Origin: Vibrio ulleungensis
GTDB lineage: Bacteria > Pseudomonadota > Gammaproteobacteria > Enterobacterales > Vibrionaceae
Direction of reading: 5' to 3'
Length of the DNA stretch: 64,000 bases
NCBI RefSeq assembly: GCF_016900875.1
Contig: NZ_JAFEUM010000005.1
Coordinates: forward strand, 248,001 to 312,000
Program-made: the position numbers and the translations under genes
The notes under the pieces: model-generated
What the model was told of the DNA's origin: nothing
Seen by the model: the letters and a program-made list of their open reading frames with translations, nothing else
The model's database searches: none
In this document: positions 18,220 to 30,100 of the stretch, one piece after another
Position numbering within the stretch: the stretch's first letter is position 1
Layout: each line of letters opens with the position of its first letter

Positions 18220-19254
18220 TTACGCATTGGCGTCAGAATCGTCAAACCAGTGGCGTGTTTTGTTGGCAAAGGCCACTAGAGATAGCATCACTGGAACTTC
18301 GACTAGCACACCAACAACGGTCGCAAGTGCCGCTCCAGAGTGCAGGCCAAACAAAGAGATAGCGACCGCTACTGCGAGTTCAAAAAAGTTCGACGTACCG
18401 ATCATGCAGGCAGGTGCTGCGATATTGTGCGGTAGCTTCACTCGTTTCGCCATCCAGTAGGCTAGGGCGAATATACCGTAGGTCTGGATCATCAATGGAA
18501 TGGCAATCATCACAATGGCTTGAGGCTTTGCAATAATGGTTTCGGCTTGCAGGCCAAACAACACTACCACTGTGGTCAATAATCCGATGATCGACCAAGG
18601 TTTTAGCTTTGCTAAAAATTGGTCTAACGCTTTAGAGTCGTGTTTTTTTAGTAGGTGTCGACGGGTGAGTGCGCCCGCGATCAGTGGAATCAGTACGTAC
18701 AATACCACCGATAGAACTAAGGTTCCCCATGGCACGGTGACGTCGGTAATGCCTAATAGGAAGCCCGCAATAGGTGCAAATGCAATGATCATAATCAGAT
18801 CGTTTACCGAGACTTGAACCAAGGTGTAGTTGGCGTCACCTTTAGTGAGCTGGCTCCAAACAAACACCATAGCGGTACAGGGCGCAACACCAAGCAATAT
18901 CATGCCAGCGATATACTCTGAGGCGGTTTGCGGGTCGACCCAACTTGCGAAAAAGACTTTAAAAAACAGCCAACCCAAAAATGCCATGGTAAATGGCTTG
19001 ATCAACCAATTGATCACAAGCGTGAGCACCAGTCCCTTCGGTTTTTTACCTACGTCTTTTAGGGAGGAGAAATCAATCTGGATCATCATTGGGTAAATCA
19101 TCAACCAGATGAGCGCCGCTATCACAAAATTGACATGTTGATACTCTAAACTAGCAATTCCAATGAATAGCTCCGGTGACAGGCTTCCCAGCAGTAGCCC
19201 TAGGCCAATGGCCAATCCAACCCATACCGTTAAGTAGCGTTCAAACAACCCCAT
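18220..19254 (-). CDS. arsB: ACR3-family arsenite efflux transporter
   Basis: A 344-residue, ten-helix inner-membrane carrier of the ACR3 (BART superfamily) type, which exports arsenite driven by the proton gradient. Diagnostic motifs are [31 protein letters not shown] (the essential Cys of helix 4) and EVPVMLSLV (the essential Glu of helix 9). ACR3 proteins are often labelled arsB although unrelated to E. coli ArsB. The gene stands alone: no arsR, arsC or arsH is adjacent, but an ArsR-type palindrome lies just upstream. Confidence 0.92.
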   Translation of the reverse strand: MGLFERYLTVWVGLAIGLGLLLGSLSPELFIGIASLEYQHVNFVIAALIWLMIYPMMIQIDFSSLKDVGKKPKGLVLTLVINWLIKPFTMAFLGWLFFKVFFASWVDPQTASEYIAGMILLGVAPCTAMVFVWSQLTKGDANYTLVQVSVNDLIMIIAFAPIAGFLLGITDVTVPWGTLVLSVVLYVLIPLIAGALTRRHLLKKHDSKALDQFLAKLKPWSIIGLLTTVVVLFGLQAETIIAKPQAIVMIAIPLMIQTYGIFALAYWMAKRVKLPHNIAAPACMIGTSNFFELAVAVAISLFGLHSGAALATVVGVLVEVPVMLSLVAFANKTRHWFDDSDANA

Positions 19255-19271
19255 CTCAAAACCTTATTTGA

Positions 19272-19291
19272 ATATATGCATTTCCATATAT
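19272..19291 (-). promoter_or_regulatory. ArsR-type operator upstream of the ACR3 gene
   Basis: ATATATG (19272-19278) and CATATAT (19285-19291) are a perfect 7-bp inverted repeat with a 6-base spacer, 17 bases upstream of the ACR3 start. AT-rich ATA...TAT palindromes overlapping the promoter are typical of the ArsR/SmtB family. Inferred from form and position; the regulator would have to be encoded elsewhere. Confidence 0.55.
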
Positions 19292-19329
19292 GTTATGCCA
19301 ATTCAGCGCAACGTCAAGCCAAAAAACAA

Positions 19330-19360
19330 AAAGGCAAGAAGATAAAACCTTCTTGCCTTT
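19330..19360 (-). terminator. terminator of the first gltBD operon
   Basis: AAAGGCAAGAAG (19330-19341) pairs perfectly with CTTCTTGCCTTT (19349-19360). Read on the minus strand it is followed by a T-rich tract. It closes the operon 77 bases after the gltD stop. Confidence 0.92.
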
Positions 19361-19436
19361 CAAGCTAAGCTTTCTAAGACCACCTTGCTTCTCAAAGCGC
19401 AGCGTCCAGGCAACTCAATGCAAAGCGCCCTAGATC

Positions 19437-20867
<1,431 letters not shown>

Positions 20868-23800
20868 TTACTGTGCTTGAACGCGCAATTCTGCGGCGCT
20901 GCGGCTTTGATGCCCAAGAAGGGTACGTAAGTCTGCCGCTTTCGGTTTCACGAGATGGAACTTTGGAATCCATTCATCAAAGTTCGCCAAAATAGTCTCG
21001 GCGTGGCTTGATTGAGTCAGTTCGAGATGCTGCGCGATGAGCCCTCTAAGATGCTCTTGATGAATAGCCAACTCGTTAAGCGGTAATGATTCGACAGATT
21101 CGCCATTAACACGCCCAGAGAAATCACCATTCTCGTCTAATACGTAAGCAAACCCACCAGTCATACCCGCGCCAAAGTTCACCCCTGTGGCACCCAAAAT
21201 CGCGACAATACCCCCTGTCATATATTCACATGCGTTGTCACCAGCGCCTTCTACTACCGCAATGGTGCCCGAGTTTCGAACGCCAAAGCGCTCACCCGCG
21301 CGGCCCGCAGCAAATAGCTTTCCACCTGTTGCACCGTACAAACAAGTGTTACCAATGATAGTGGCTTCATTACAGGCAAAGGTTGTACCCGTATGAGGCT
21401 TGATGACAATCTTGCCACCCGCCATGCCTTTACCAACGTAGTCGTTAGCGTCACCGGTTAGCAACAGCTCTAGACCACCGGCGTTCCAAACGCCAAACGA
21501 CTGTCCTGCTGTGCCATTTAGGTGTACTTTAATCGGTGAGCCTGATACGCCTGCATTGCCATAGCGCTGAGCAATTTCACCCGATAAACGAGCACCCACC
21601 GAACGGTCGGTATTGATCACATCATAGAATAGATTTAGAGATTCTTTGGCCTCTACGGCGGCAAGGGCATCGGAAACCATTTTCTGGTTTAATTCTGCGT
21701 TATCAAACGGTTGGTTAGGTTCGGTCCAAAATAGTGGGAAGTCTCCCGGTGAAACCGGCGCTTCCAGTATGTTAGACAGATCCAGCTTAGATTGTTTAGC
21801 GGTTTTACCTTCAACGGCTTCTAGCAGGTCTGTACGACCAATAAGATCGGTGAGCTTTTCAACGCCCAACTCGGCAAGCAGCTCTCTAACCTCGTCGGCA
21901 AGGCCAGTGAAGTAGTTGATCACCATTTCTGGTAACCCTTTAAAGTACTCATCACGTAAGGTCTGGTCTTGGGTTGCAACACCGGTTGCACAGTTATTTA
22001 GGTGACAGATGCGAAGGAACTTACACCCCATCGCGACCATGGGCGCGGTACCAAACCCGAAGCTTTCAGCGCCCAAAATGGCCCCTTTTACCACATCCAG
22101 ACCAGTTTTAAGACCGCCATCGACTTGCAGTCGGATCTTATGTCGTAAGCCATTCGCTACAAGCGCTTGCTGAGTTTCCGCAAGACCGAGCTCCCATGGG
22201 CTACCCGCATATTTCACCGAGGTGAGTGGGCTTGCAGCCGTTCCGCCGTCGTAGCCAGAAATGGTGATTAAATCGGCATAGGCTTTGGCAACACCGGTTG
22301 CGATAGTGCCAACTCCAGGTTCTGAAACCAATTTAACCGATACCAAGGCTTTTGGGTTCACCTGCTTTAAGTCGAATATAAGCTGCGCCAAATCCTCAAT
22401 CGAGTAAATATCGTGATGTGGGGGTGGGGATATTAGCGTAACCCCTTGCACTGAGTAGCGCAGCTTGGCTATTTCTGCCGTAACCTTATGGCCAGGAAGC
22501 TGACCACCCTCACCAGGTTTAGCCCCTTGTGCGACTTTGATTTGCAGTACATCGGCATTGGTCAAATAGTGCGGAGTCACACCAAATCGTCCGGATGCCA
22601 CTTGCTTGATGCGAGAGTTTCGCTCGGTGCCAAAACGGCTTGGATCTTCGCCACCCTCACCAGAGTTGGAGTAACCGCCAAGTCGGTTCATTGCGGTGGC
22701 TAGTGCTTGGTGCGCCTCTGGACTCAATGCACCTATCGACATTGCGGCCGAGTCAAAGCGCTTAAACAACTCGGTATTAGGCTCAATTTGATCCAGCGCT
22801 AACGGCGAGTCGCTTTTCTTGAGTTGCATAAGATCGCGAAGCATCGCCGCAGGTCGCGCATTCACATGCTTTGCGTACGTTTTATAGTCGTTAGCTTCAC
22901 CAGTTTTAACCGCAGTTTGCAATGTGGACACCACATCTGGGTTATAGGCATGATACTCACCACCATGAACGTATTTGAGTAACCCACCATGATCGATAGA
23001 TTTACGTTTTGCCCAGGCTTTTCGAGATAGGTTAAACAAATCTTGCTGGAAGTCTGCAAAATCGGCGCCTTGAATGCGCGTTGTGACGCCTTTAAAACAA
23101 AGATCAACGACCGACTCGCTTAAGCCCACAGCCTCAAACAGTTGCGAGCAGCGGTATGACGCAATTGTCGAAATGCCCATTTTGGACATGATCTTGTATA
23201 GCCCTTTGTTGATGCCGTTTTGGTAATTTTGCATCACCTGACGGTAGCTTTTATCAATCGCGCCATCGTCAATCACTTTACCCAGAGTCTCGTAGGCCAA
23301 ATAAGGATAGATAGCCGTTGCACCAAAGCCGAGTAACACCGCAAATTGGTGAGGGTCTCGTACCGAGCCCGTTTCGGCGATGATGTTGGCATCACAGCGA
23401 AGGTTTTCATCAATCAGTCGAGTTTGCACCGCGCCTACAGCCATGGCCGCAGGGACAGGAAGGTGGCCTTTCTGCAGTTCGCGATCCGATAATACCAGCA
23501 GTACGCTACCTTGCTTCACGGCCGCAGTGGCTTTATCACAAATTTGGTGGATTGCCTGCTCTAAGTCTAGGTTTTGCGGATCATAGTTAATGTCGATGAT
23601 GCTAGGTTGATAGTACTCCCTATCCAGCGTTAACAACTGCTGCATGTCGGAGTATAGGAGCACCGGAGAGTCGAAGGTGACTCGATGCGCGTGACCATCG
23701 GTTTCGTTAAACACATTCATCTCTTGGCCGATACTGGTCGCCAATGACATTACGTGTTTTTCTCGCAATGGATCGATCGGCGGGTTCGTTACCTGAGCGA

Positions 23801-25331
23801 ATTTCTGTCTAAAGTAATCAGTAACCAAACGTTCCTTAGAAGAGAGCACCGCCATTGGGGTATCGTCCCCCATAGAGCCCGTTGCTTCTTGTCCCATATC
23901 CCCAAGCACTCGCAGAACCTGATCCACTTCTTCGTTAGACACTGCAAATTGCTTTTGGAAGGTTTTAAGTTGGTTCTCATCAAACACTCGCTCACCGACT
24001 TTATCATCAGCAAGCTCAGAGAAGGGGGTTAAGCGTTTGACGTGCTCGTCCATCCACGCTTTGTAGGGGTGGCGAGATTTTAAGTCAGCATCAATATCGT
24101 CTGAGTGCCACAGCTTACCTTCGAGTGTATCGACAACCAAAAGCTCACCTGGGCCAACGCGGCCTTTTTCGGACACTTCATCGGGGGTGTAGTCCCAGAT
24201 GCCTACTTCAGAGGCTAGGGTAATAAAACCATCTTTAGTAATAACGTAGCGAGCAGGGCGTAAACCATTTCTATCTAAGTTACATGCCGCGTAGCGACCG
24301 TCAGACAAGACAATCCCAGCAGGGCCATCCCAAGGTTCCATGTGCTTAGAGTTAAAGTCATAAAAGGCTTTTAGTTCGTCGTCCATATCTGGGTGATTTT
24401 GCCATGCTGGCGGAACAAGCATGCGCATCGCTCGAAACAGATCCATACCACCGGCAAAAAACAGATCGAGCATGTTATCTAGGCTTGAAGAGTCTGAGCC
24501 TGATTCATTAACGAAAGGCGCAGCAGTCTGTAGATCAGGAATTAAAGGGGTTTTGAATTTGTATGCTCGCGCTCGCGCCCACTGACGATTTCCTTCAATG
24601 GTATTGATCTCGCCATTGTGCGCCATGTACCTAAAGGGTTGAGCCAGTGGCCATTTTGGTGAGGTATTGGTTGAGAATCGTTGGTGGAACAGACAAATGG
24701 AGGATTCCATTCTGAGATCGGCCAAATCCAAATAAAAACGAGGCAAATCAGCGGGCATGCACAGCCCTTTATAGACAATCACATTGGTTGAAAGGCTACA
24801 AACGTAAAACTCTTTGTCGTCGACCAAGGCTTTTTCTATGCGTCGTCTTGCCACATAGAGGCGTCGTTCAATATCGCGCTCACTCCAACCCGCAGGGGCA
24901 GTGATAAATACTTGCTCAATATTTGGCAATGTCGTGAGTGCGATAGGCCCCAATACTTCAGCATTGGTCGGCACTTCACGCCATCCTGCAACGGTAAAGG
25001 TTTCGTTTGCCAATTCTCGATTCACAACGTCTCGAGAGTGGTGCGCTTTGGCTGTGTCCGTGCTGGTAAATATCATGCCTACGGCATATTGCTTACCAAG
25101 CTTTATACCACCTTCTTCGGCGACTAAGCGTAGGTAGCTGTCTGGTTTTTGCAGTAATAAACCACAGCCATCACCGGTTTTACCATCGGCATTAATGCCG
25201 CCACGGTGGGTCATGCGATCGAGGGCTGAAATCGCTGTTCTGACTAACTTGTGGCTTGGCTGCCCTTGCATATGGGCGATGAGGCCAAATCCACAGTTGT
25301 CTTTCTCGAGCGTGGGATCGTAAAGAGCCAT
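20868..25331 (-). CDS. gltB: glutamate synthase large subunit (first operon)
   Basis: The alpha subunit makes glutamate from glutamine and 2-oxoglutarate. The 1487-residue protein begins [12 protein letters not shown] followed by CGFGLIAHM: the 12-residue propeptide is removed so that Cys13 becomes the Ntn-type amidotransferase nucleophile. The central domain, the FMN-binding barrel with [28 protein letters not shown] and [12 protein letters not shown], and the [3Fe-4S] ligands in [19 protein letters not shown] are all present. The C-terminal beta-helix domain (GxxG repeats such as [14 protein letters not shown] and [18 protein letters not shown]) ends the protein. AAGGAG precedes the ATG. 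It differs clearly from the second GltB (27115-31665), with which it shares only family-level identity. Confidence 0.96.
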   Translation of the reverse strand: MALYDPTLEKDNCGFGLIAHMQGQPSHKLVRTAISALDRMTHRGGINADGKTGDGCGLLLQKPDSYLRLVAEEGGIKLGKQYAVGMIFTSTDTAKAHHSRDVVNRELANETFTVAGWREVPTNAEVLGPIALTTLPNIEQVFITAPAGWSERDIERRLYVARRRIEKALVDDKEFYVCSLSTNVIVYKGLCMPADLPRFYLDLADLRMESSICLFHQRFSTNTSPKWPLAQPFRYMAHNGEINTIEGNRQWARARAYKFKTPLIPDLQTAAPFVNESGSDSSSLDNMLDLFFAGGMDLFRAMRMLVPPAWQNHPDMDDELKAFYDFNSKHMEPWDGPAGIVLSDGRYAACNLDRNGLRPARYVITKDGFITLASEVGIWDYTPDEVSEKGRVGPGELLVVDTLEGKLWHSDDIDADLKSRHPYKAWMDEHVKRLTPFSELADDKVGERVFDENQLKTFQKQFAVSNEEVDQVLRVLGDMGQEATGSMGDDTPMAVLSSKERLVTDYFRQKFAQVTNPPIDPLREKHVMSLATSIGQEMNVFNETDGHAHRVTFDSPVLLYSDMQQLLTLDREYYQPSIIDINYDPQNLDLEQAIHQICDKATAAVKQGSVLLVLSDRELQKGHLPVPAAMAVGAVQTRLIDENLRCDANIIAETGSVRDPHQFAVLLGFGATAIYPYLAYETLGKVIDDGAIDKSYRQVMQNYQNGINKGLYKIMSKMGISTIASYRCSQLFEAVGLSESVVDLCFKGVTTRIQGADFADFQQDLFNLSRKAWAKRKSIDHGGLLKYVHGGEYHAYNPDVVSTLQTAVKTGEANDYKTYAKHVNARPAAMLRDLMQLKKSDSPLALDQIEPNTELFKRFDSAAMSIGALSPEAHQALATAMNRLGGYSNSGEGGEDPSRFGTERNSRIKQVASGRFGVTPHYLTNADVLQIKVAQGAKPGEGGQLPGHKVTAEIAKLRYSVQGVTLISPPPHHDIYSIEDLAQLIFDLKQVNPKALVSVKLVSEPGVGTIATGVAKAYADLITISGYDGGTAASPLTSVKYAGSPWELGLAETQQALVANGLRHKIRLQVDGGLKTGLDVVKGAILGAESFGFGTAPMVAMGCKFLRICHLNNCATGVATQDQTLRDEYFKGLPEMVINYFTGLADEVRELLAELGVEKLTDLIGRTDLLEAVEGKTAKQSKLDLSNILEAPVSPGDFPLFWTEPNQPFDNAELNQKMVSDALAAVEAKESLNLFYDVINTDRSVGARLSGEIAQRYGNAGVSGSPIKVHLNGTAGQSFGVWNAGGLELLLTGDANDYVGKGMAGGKIVIKPHTGTTFACNEATIIGNTCLYGATGGKLFAAGRAGERFGVRNSGTIAVVEGAGDNACEYMTGGIVAILGATGVNFGAGMTGGFAYVLDENGDFSGRVNGESVESLPLNELAIHQEHLRGLIAQHLELTQSSHAETILANFDEWIPKFHLVKPKAADLRTLLGHQSRSAAELRVQAQ

Positions 25332-25642
25332 TGCTTTACTCCTTTTGCAACTTGTCTTTGCTCTGTCTTCCTGACAGATACTCTTTGAATTTTGACGAAC
25401 TAAATTCTAATTTTTATCATCCTGATATGAATATTTATTTAACATTTTGCTTAAGTTTTATTATCAGGGATTTGACAAAGTATAAGGAAATGACGCAAAG
25501 GTCAAGATACCCGTTGAGCGTATTAAACGGTCGTTTTAAGAGCCAATTGATGATTAGCAGCAAACGGTTTATGAAGAGGGTATAAAAAAGGCCAGCACTT
25601 TCGTGCTGGCCAACAATAAAGTTTGGAAGGAAACTTTATCGA
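25332..25642. other. intergenic region between the two gltBD operons
   Basis: This 311-base gap contains the terminator of the second operon (25590-25611) and the promoter of the first gltB. On the minus strand, TTGACC (25500-25505) and TATACT (25479-25484), 15 bases apart, are the best sigma-70 match. The plus-strand frame 25331-25585 has no protein-like features. Confidence 0.7.
25582..25611 (-). terminator. terminator of the second gltBD operon
   Basis: GGCCAGCAC (25590-25598) pairs with GTGCTGGCC (25603-25611) with a 4-base loop. On the minus strand it is followed by TTTTTTAT. It closes the operon 32 bases after the gltD stop. Confidence 0.93.
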
Positions 25643-27115
25643 TTAGCTCGCGGATAGCATCAACGAGTCCGCTTTCGCTTCTAGCTTGGTGTTCCCCATG
25701 AGGTAGGCATCGACGGCGCGAGCACACTCACGGCCTTCGTTGATACAACGAACCACCAATGATTGACCTGTACGCATATCACCTGCGGCGAATACGCCTT
25801 CTTGGTTAGTTGCAAAGTCCGTCGTCGCTACGTTTCCGCGATCATCCAGAGCGATGTCTAGTTGCGCAAGTACACCGGTTGGTTCTGGGTGTAAGAAGCC
25901 CATCGCTAGGAACGCCATGTCACAAGGGAGTACGCGTTCACTGCCAGCCACTTCGACAAAGTTAGGGCGCTGGCCTTCTTCGGCTTCTTCCCAAGTGATG
26001 TCAGCAATGCGAAGGCCTGTTACTTCACCTTTGTCGTTACCGATAAACTCTTTAGTCAGAATATTCCAATGACGGTCCACACCTTCCTCGTGAGAGGTTG
26101 AGGTACGAAGAATCATTGGGTATTGCGGCCATGGCATGTTAGCAGGACGCTTTTCTGGAGGCATTGGCATGATTTCTACTTGAGTGATGCTTGCTGCGCC
26201 ATGACGGTTAGAGGTACCTACACAGTCAGAGCCTGTATCACCACCACCGATCACTACAACGTGCTTGCCTTTGGCGTGGATCTCTTCTGTTTTAAGATCC
26301 ATGTCGTTGGCGCGGCGATTGTTTTGACCCAAAAATTGCATCGCAAAGTAGACGCCTTTGTTGTCACGGCCTGGAATTGGCAGGTCGCGAGGCACGGTAG
26401 AGCCACCCGTCAGCAACACCACATCAAACTCCTGACGAAGCTGCGCAGCGTTTACATCAACACCGATGTGCTGATTGACTTTAAACTCTACGCCCGCTTC
26501 GGCCATTAGATTGATCTTACGATCAATCACTTCCATGCTGAGTTTGAAATCAGGAATACCAAATCGCAATAGACCGCCAACTTTTTCATCGCGTTCAAAT
26601 ACAGTCACGCTGTGGCCAGCGCTATTGAGCTGCTCTGCCGCAGACAAACCAGCAGGTCCCGAACCGATGATCGCGACGGTTTTACCCGTACGTGAACGAG
26701 GCGTTTTTGGTTTTGCATAGCCTTCACGGTATGCAGTTTCAACAATCGTCTTTTCAATATTACAGATTGTGATTGGATCTTGGTTAATCCCTAACACACA
26801 TGAGCTTTCACAAGGTGCTGGGCAAACGCGACCCGTAAACTCTGGGAAGTTATTGGTCGAGCTTAGAATGTTCCAAGCTTCTTCCCAGCTGTCACGGTAA
26901 ACTGCGTCATTAAACTCAGGAATGATGTTACCAATCGGGCAGCCGTTATGACAAAACGGCACACCACAATCCATACAGCGAGAAGCTTGAGTATTGATTT
27001 TCTCGCCAAATTCTTCGTTTAACACAAACTCTTTGTTGTGCTTGATGCGCTCAGCCGGATCTACCTTCTGTGGCAGTTCACGACCATGCTCTAAAAATCC
27101 AGTAGGCTTACCCAT
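25643..27115 (-). CDS. gltD: glutamate synthase small subunit (second operon)
   Basis: A second GOGAT beta subunit, 490 residues, longer than the first. It has CMDCGVPFCHNGCPIGNIIPEF and VCPAPCESSCVLGI for the [4Fe-4S] clusters, KTVAIIGSGPAGLSAAEQL for FAD, and KHVVVIGGGDTGSDCVGTSNR for NADPH. The sequence belongs to the 'GltD-2' type, closer to the subunit found in many Gram-positive and cyanobacterial-like GOGATs than to the E. coli one. Its ATG overlaps the gltB stop by one base (TAATG), so translation is coupled. Its C-terminal extension has about 15 extra residues. Confidence 0.94.
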   Translation of the reverse strand: MGKPTGFLEHGRELPQKVDPAERIKHNKEFVLNEEFGEKINTQASRCMDCGVPFCHNGCPIGNIIPEFNDAVYRDSWEEAWNILSSTNNFPEFTGRVCPAPCESSCVLGINQDPITICNIEKTIVETAYREGYAKPKTPRSRTGKTVAIIGSGPAGLSAAEQLNSAGHSVTVFERDEKVGGLLRFGIPDFKLSMEVIDRKINLMAEAGVEFKVNQHIGVDVNAAQLRQEFDVVLLTGGSTVPRDLPIPGRDNKGVYFAMQFLGQNNRRANDMDLKTEEIHAKGKHVVVIGGGDTGSDCVGTSNRHGAASITQVEIMPMPPEKRPANMPWPQYPMILRTSTSHEEGVDRHWNILTKEFIGNDKGEVTGLRIADITWEEAEEGQRPNFVEVAGSERVLPCDMAFLAMGFLHPEPTGVLAQLDIALDDRGNVATTDFATNQEGVFAAGDMRTGQSLVVRCINEGRECARAVDAYLMGNTKLEAKADSLMLSAS

Positions 27116-30100
27116 TACACTGCCTCCGCTTCAGTTTGTTCCGCTTGTTCTTTACGTTTTTGTAGCACTGCTTTGTAGTCGCGTGGCATAACTTTTACCA
27201 TCGACGCTAGGCTTTGCTCAAAGTTGTCTAAGAACGATTTCGCGACGTCACTTCCTGTGAACTCCACGTGTTTTGTGAGCATATCGAGAAGCAGGTCTTT
27301 GTCTTCTTGCTCGATAGGATCTAGGTCGACCAGTTCTGGGTTAAGTTTGGATTCAAAGTCACCAGACTTGTCCCACACATAGGCGACACCGCCACTCATA
27401 CCAGCCGCGAAGTTGCGCCCAGTAGAGCCAAGGATGATTGCTGCACCACCGGTCATGTACTCACAGCCGTGATCACCAACACCTTCTACCACCACTTTGG
27501 CACCAGAGTTACGCACACAGAAGCGCTCACCAGCCATACCGCGAATGAAAGACTCACCCGAGGTTGCGCCGTAGAAGCAGACGTTACCTACTACAATGTT
27601 GTCTTCAGGAACGATGGTCGACTGACTGTCTGGGTAGAGCACCAATGTACCGCCTGAAAGGCCTTTACCCCAGTAGTCGTTGGCATCACCTTCGACTTCA
27701 AACTTGACGCCTTTGGCCAAGAACGCACCAAAAGATTGACCTGCAGAACCCGTAAACTTCACCTGCATTGGTTGAGGTAAGCCTTGGTCTTTATAGACCT
27801 TAGAAATCTCATTCGACAACATGGTACCCGCAGAGCGGTCAGTGTTGATGATTGGGAATTTGGCTGTAACCGCTTCACCTTTCTCAAGGGCAGGAATTGC
27901 CGCTTGGATCAGCTTGCGATCCAAAACCTCTTCCAGGTTATGATTTTGTTCAGTTTGGTTGTACACGCCGTCTTCATCACGTGCCTGCTCAATGTGCAGT
28001 ACAGGTGTGAGATCGAGGTTTTTGTATTTCCAGTGACCAATATCGCTGCGCACTTTCAGTTTGTGTGACTGACCAACCATCTCGTCGATGGTGCGGTAGC
28101 CAAGCTCTGCCATGATTTCACGCAGACCTTCAGCCATGTACTGGAAGAACGTTACTACATCTTCTACGCGGCCATCAAAGCGCTCACGCAATGTTTTGTT
28201 TTGTGTCGCGATGCCCACAGGACAGGTGTTTTTATGACACTTACGCATCATGATACAGCCTTCAACAACCAGTGCTGCTGTTGCCACACCCCATTCTTCT
28301 GCACCAAGCAGAGTCGCAACGGCTAAGTCACGAGGGGTTTTCATTTGGCCGTCAGACTGAACCACAATACGGTTACGCAGACCATTTTTCAGTAGAGTTT
28401 GGTGCGTTTCAGCAAGACCAAGTTCCCATGGTAGACCCGTGTGTCGAATAGACGACATAGGAGATGCACCGGTACCACCGTCAAATCCGGCAATTAGCAC
28501 CACATCAGCTTTTGCTTTTGCAACGCCCGATGCGATGGTGCCGACACCAGCTTCAGAGACGAGTTTTACGTTAACACGTCCTGAGCGGTTCGCGTTTTTC
28601 AAGTCGTAGATCAGCTGAGCCAAATCTTCGATAGAGTAAATATCGTGATGCGGTGGTGGCGAAATCAAGCCAACCCCTGGGGTCGAGTGACGCGTTGCAC
28701 CGATCCAGTCATCCACTTTGTCACCCGGTAGCTGCCCACCTTCACCTGGCTTAGCACCTTGCGCCATTTTAATCTGAATTTCGTCAGAGTTGGTTAGGTA
28801 GTAAGAGGTTACACCAAATCGGCCAGATGCGACCTGTTTGATAGCAGAGCGTTCCCAGTCACCGTTTTCTTTGCGTTCGAAACGTGCTGGATCTTCACCA
28901 CCTTCACCGGAGTTGGATTTCGCGCCGATGCGGTTCATCGCAACGGCAAGCGTCGAGTGCGCTTCGTACGAGATTGAACCAAACGACATTGCACCCGTTG
29001 CAAAGCGCTTCAAAATGCTTTCGATTGGCTCCACTTCTTCAAGTGGGATAGAGCCCGCAGGGTTCTTCACAAAGTCCAATTGGCTTCGCAATGTTGCAGC
29101 GTTATCGCCTTGCGCGTCGACTGCATGTGCGTATTGCTTGAACTGAGAGTAATTCTTTTCGCGTGTTGATTGCTGCAACAGAGAAATCGTTTCTGGATTG
29201 AACAGGTGTTTCTCACCACGTTGTTTCCATTGATATACGCCGCCAACATCCAATACATTGACTGGGATTTCGCGTGTTGGGTAACCCACACGGTGACGCA
29301 CTAATACTTCTTTAGCGATGTCATCGATGGTCAAACCCTGAATACGAGAAACCGTACCGGTAAAGTATTTATCAACAACTGGCTTGCTGATACCCAGTGC
29401 TTCAAAAATTTGTGCACCGTGGTATGACTGCAAGGTTGAAATACCCATCTTAGAGAAAATCTTAAGCAGACCGCCGTTAACCGCTTTACGGTAGTTGTCG
29501 AACAACACACGAGGATCGGCTTCTGGGTCAAGTTTCTTCTTAGTTTGCAGATCGATAATGGTTTCGATCACAAGATAAGGGTTAACTGCGTTAGCACCGT
29601 AACCGATTAAGGTTGCGAAATGGTGGGTTTCACGCGCGTCACCTGTCTCTACAACGATGTCACACTTGGCACGTAAACCTTTACGGATGAGGTGGTGGTG
29701 CACTGCGCCTACGGCAAGCATTGCTGGAATAGCCGCGTGGTTAGAGTTTACCGCTCGGTCAGTCAGCAAGATAATTGAGTAGCCATCGACCACTGCATCT
29801 TCAGCGTATTGGCAAATACGTTTTAGAGCGCGCTCTAGACGGCCAGTGTCTTCATTGGCCTGGAAAACAATGTCTAAGGTTTTTGCCTGCAAGTGCTCGT
29901 TATCGATCGCACGCAGTTTTTCAAGCTCTGAGTTAGCCAGTACTGGCGACTCTAGCTCTACTTTTTGACAATGCTCTGGGGTTTCAGTGAGCAGGTTTTG
30001 GTCCTTACCTAGATAGGTATTTAGGGACATAACCATACGTTCACGAATCGGATCGATCGGTGGGTTAGTAACCTGAGCAAACAACTGTTTAAAGTAGTTA

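Noticed and set aside
25331..25585. 84-codon plus-strand frame between the glt operons
   Set aside because: It lies in the promoter region of gltB, lacks a good ribosome site, and has low-complexity composition.
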